A stretch of 8,217 bases of DNA, taken from positions 763-8,979 of the forward strand of contig PCTP01000125.1 of the NCBI GenBank assembly GCA_002770795.1. The letters run 5' to 3'. Positions 6,391-8,217 of this stretch are shown piece by piece. The notes under the pieces were generated by a model. It was not told the origin of the DNA, did not search any database, and worked only from the letters and a program-made list of their open reading frames with translations. A program made the position numbers and the translations under genes. This DNA comes from Gammaproteobacteria bacterium CG22_combo_CG10-13_8_21_14_all_40_8. Lineage in GTDB: Bacteria; Pseudomonadota; Gammaproteobacteria; Enterobacterales; GCA-002770795. The stretch's first letter is position 1. Each line of letters starts with the position of its first letter.

Positions 6391-7837
6391 AATTTTAGGG
6401 ATATTGGTGGCGTTTTTTAGCCTCACCCTAATCCCCCCATTACTGGTATCCCTTTGGTATAAGGATGGCGAAACCGTCACTTTTACCGCCGCATTCTTAG
6501 TCACCTTATTTTCTGGCATATTGTTGTGGTGGCCCATGAGAAATTTTAAATCTGAATTACGGGTCAGAGATGGATTTCTTGTTGTAGTTTTATTTTGGGT
6601 AGTACTTGGTTTATTTGGCGCTCTTCCATTTTATTGGGCGCAAAGTGTCGATATCTCATTATCAGGTTCTGCCTTTGAGTCTTTCTCTGGACTCACCACA
6701 ACAGGCGGGACAGTGATCACTGGGTTGGATACATTGCCTCACGCCCTACTCTACTATAGAGCACAATTACAATTTCTAGGCGGTATGGGAATCATTGTAT
6801 TAGCTGTTGCCATCATGCCTATGCTGGGTATCGGAGGGATGCAGTTATTTAAAGCAGAAACACCCGGCCCTGTTAAAGATAGTAAATTAACCCCAAGGAT
6901 TGCTGGTACAGCCAAAACACTTTGGAAAATTTATGTTGGACTCAATTTTGCCTGTGCTTTGCTGTATTGGATGGCCGGCATGAGTTTGTTTGATGCAATC
7001 TGTCACGCCTTTGCCACCATATCAACGGGAGGCTTATCGACTCATGATGCCAGCCTGGGGTATTTTAATAACGTTAAAATCGAACTGATTGCGGATCTTT
7101 TCATGTTTCTTGGTGCGGTCAATTTCACACTACATTTTATCGCAGTGCGCTCATTTGCGAAGGGAGAATTCCCCAATAATATCCCTTACTTAAAAGATCC
7201 TGAGTTTCGTACCTTCATCTCAATTTTAGCCTCAGTTATCACCATCTCCACACTTATATTAATGTACTACAATAGCTATCCCAATGGATTAATCGCTTTA
7301 CATGAAGCCACTTTCCATGTGATCTCCATCGTCACCTCTACCGGCTTTGGCATTGATAATTTCCAAGAATGGCCCAGTATAGTGCCGTTGCTCATTTTTA
7401 TCTCAACCTTTTCTGGGGGCTGTGCAGGCTCTACTGGTGGAGGTATGAAGGTAATGAGAATATTATTGCTTTTTAAACAAGGTTGGAGAGAAATCCGACG
7501 ATTAGTGCATCCTAATGGCGTTTTTGTCATCAAAATGGGCGACATGCCTGTCCCTGATAAAGTAATAGAAGCCGTTTGGGGATTCTTTGCCACCTTTATT
7601 TTAGTTTTTGTGATTATGATGTTGTTATTGATTGCGGATGGACTTGATCCTATCTCTGCTTTCTCAGCGGTAACGGCTTGTATCAACAATGTGGGCCCTG
7701 GACTCAACGCGGTCGCGGCCAACTATCAGGGTGTCAGTGAGTTTGGTCAATGGGTGTTGCTCTTGGCCATGCTGATGGGGCGTTTGGAAATATTTCCCTT
7801 GTTGGTGATCATTACGCCCGCATTTTGGCGTAAGTAA
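6368..7837 (+). CDS. trkH: Trk potassium uptake channel subunit TrkH
   Basis: TrkH is the inner-membrane K+-translocating subunit of the SKT superfamily and is gated by TrkA. The 489-residue chain shows four pore-loop repeats: SGLTTTGG (107-114), ATISTGGLSTHD (about 216-227), TSTGFGIDNF, and NNVGPGLNAV. The glycine-rich gating loop FSGGCAGSTGGGMKV precedes the conserved LLLFKQGWREIRRLVHPN. Many hydrophobic helices and the C-terminal GRLEIFPLLV..PAFWR match E. coli TrkH (483 residues) along the whole length. A GTG at 6359 would add three residues, but the ATG at 6368 aligns with the E. coli start (MHFRAITRIVG versus MQLSPIARILG) and is preferred. Only a weak GAGTGA lies upstream, and an overlapping small ORF precedes it. 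Placement directly after trkA puts both subunits of the complex in one cluster, unlike in E. coli where they are unlinked. Confidence 0.96.
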   Translation: MQLSPIARILGILVAFFSLTLIPPLLVSLWYKDGETVTFTAAFLVTLFSGILLWWPMRNFKSELRVRDGFLVVVLFWVVLGLFGALPFYWAQSVDISLSGSAFESFSGLTTTGGTVITGLDTLPHALLYYRAQLQFLGGMGIIVLAVAIMPMLGIGGMQLFKAETPGPVKDSKLTPRIAGTAKTLWKIYVGLNFACALLYWMAGMSLFDAICHAFATISTGGLSTHDASLGYFNNVKIELIADLFMFLGAVNFTLHFIAVRSFAKGEFPNNIPYLKDPEFRTFISILASVITISTLILMYYNSYPNGLIALHEATFHVISIVTSTGFGIDNFQEWPSIVPLLIFISTFSGGCAGSTGGGMKVMRILLLFKQGWREIRRLVHPNGVFVIKMGDMPVPDKVIEAVWGFFATFILVFVIMMLLLIADGLDPISAFSAVTACINNVGPGLNAVAANYQGVSEFGQWVLLLAMLMGRLEIFPLLVIITPAFWRK

Positions 7838-7868
7838 CATCAAAGAAAATAATGTTAAAGGAAGCAAC

Positions 7869-8189
7869 TTAAATTTTTCTGAACTTGGGAAAATCTGACA
7901 TTTCAATTTTAACGTCTTTTCCCGACGCTTCTGCTTCGACTTTGGGCTCTGTTTTCACGTAACGTTCAGCATTTTTACAAAGTAATTGATATTCTTTAGA
8001 TTCAAGTATCTCTGCGGTTGAAGATTCAGCGGCTCTCTTAAACAACTCCACCGAAGCCTCTCTTAAACCACTTCTAAGAATGGCTAATTTTTTATCGATA
8101 GAGTCATCACTCAATGGCACATCATCCAGCTCATCCAGCAATTGCTTTGCCTTATGATATACCCATTTTCTCATCTGTGGTGAACTCAT
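7869..8189 (-). CDS. Small charged protein of unknown function
   Basis: I do not recognise this 106-residue protein. It has no signal peptide or membrane segment and a single cysteine (C71). Residues 1-76 look helical and amphipathic (WVYHKAKQLLDEL, DDSIDKKLAILRSGLREASVELFKRA). Residues 78-106 form a charged K/E/P-rich tail (KTEPKVEAEASGKDVKIE). The start at 8187-8189 is well supported by AAGGAG 6 nt upstream on the minus strand, which argues for a real gene. It converges on trkH with 31 nt between the two stop codons. A cytoplasmic accessory or RNA-binding role would be a guess. Only 28 bp of upstream sequence are in view, so its promoter cannot be judged. Confidence 0.7.
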   Translation of the reverse strand: MSSPQMRKWVYHKAKQLLDELDDVPLSDDSIDKKLAILRSGLREASVELFKRAAESSTAEILESKEYQLLCKNAERYVKTEPKVEAEASGKDVKIEMSDFPKFRKI

Positions 8190-8195
8190 ATGAAG

Positions 8196-8201
8196 CTCCT
8201 T
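8196..8201 (-). promoter_or_regulatory. Shine-Dalgarno of the small hypothetical gene
   Basis: The minus strand reads AAGGAG with 6 nt to the ATG at 8189. This is one of the two strongest ribosome sites in the window and is the main reason for calling the small ORF a gene and for choosing its start. Confidence 0.7.
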
Positions 8202-8217
8202 TTATCAATTTATTCAA

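Noticed and set aside
7276..7722. Long antisense frame inside trkH (148 codons)
   Set aside because: It is a shadow of the strongly conserved trkH sequence, has no ribosome site and resembles no known protein. The same applies to the antisense frames within fmt, rsmB and trkA.
7835..7857. TAACAT/ATGTTA hairpin as a terminator between trkH and the convergent gene
   Set aside because: The stem is only 6 bp and AT-rich with an 11-nt loop and no T-run. It overlaps the trkH stop, so it is too weak to call.
7869..7960. VKTE and VKIE in the tail of the small protein as eukaryotic SUMOylation motifs of a secreted effector
   Set aside because: Four-residue motifs occur by chance in K/E-rich tails, and nothing else in the window indicates a secreted effector or host-associated life.

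Overview
The window reads as a chromosomal housekeeping locus of a gammaproteobacterium with AT-leaning base composition. The gene order is dprA and tsaP on one strand, then divergently def, fmt, rsmB and trkA. From memory this is the arrangement known in Pseudomonas (trkA-rsmB-fmt-def-tsaP-dprA). Every recognised protein is closest in motif and length to its gammaproteobacterial family; TrkA, for example, has the 458 residues of the E. coli protein. I cannot name a genus from the sequence alone, and I see no mobile element, CRISPR array, rRNA or tRNA.

Left arm, minus strand (1-1724). A LysM protein of the TsaP type (type IV pilus secretin-associated) is transcribed towards dprA. The dprA 5' part fills the left edge and its C-terminus lies outside the window. 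A 10-bp-stem hairpin sits between the two genes, and dprA has its own strong Shine-Dalgarno sequence. Both genes fit DNA uptake and transformation: pilus anchoring at the cell wall, and loading of RecA on incoming single strands.

Divergent spacer (1725-2004). These 280 bp are the least ordinary part of the window. They hold a 12-bp tandem repeat of about four copies, a two-copy direct repeat with 11-bp spacing, a three-copy AGAATAT repeat at 9-10-bp spacing, overlapping inverted repeats, and plausible promoters in both directions.

Right arm, plus strand (2005-7837). def, fmt, rsmB, trkA and trkH probably form one operon. Def and Fmt are the two ends of the N-formylmethionine cycle. RsmB methylates 16S rRNA. 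TrkA and TrkH are the regulatory and channel subunits of the Trk potassium uptake system. The junctions are 49 nt, a 4-nt ATGA overlap, 2 nt and 50 nt. fmt has no ATG start and probably uses TTG. trkA carries a run of nine G in its second nucleotide-binding motif. The trkA-trkH junction holds two mini-ORFs linked by successive ATGA stop/start overlaps, which suggests translational coupling.

Right edge (7869-8189, minus strand). A small charged, probably helical protein of unknown function converges on trkH and has a strong Shine-Dalgarno sequence. I see no dedicated new defence or metabolic system here. The most interesting signals are regulatory: the repeat-rich divergent spacer, the G9 tract and the coupled junction.
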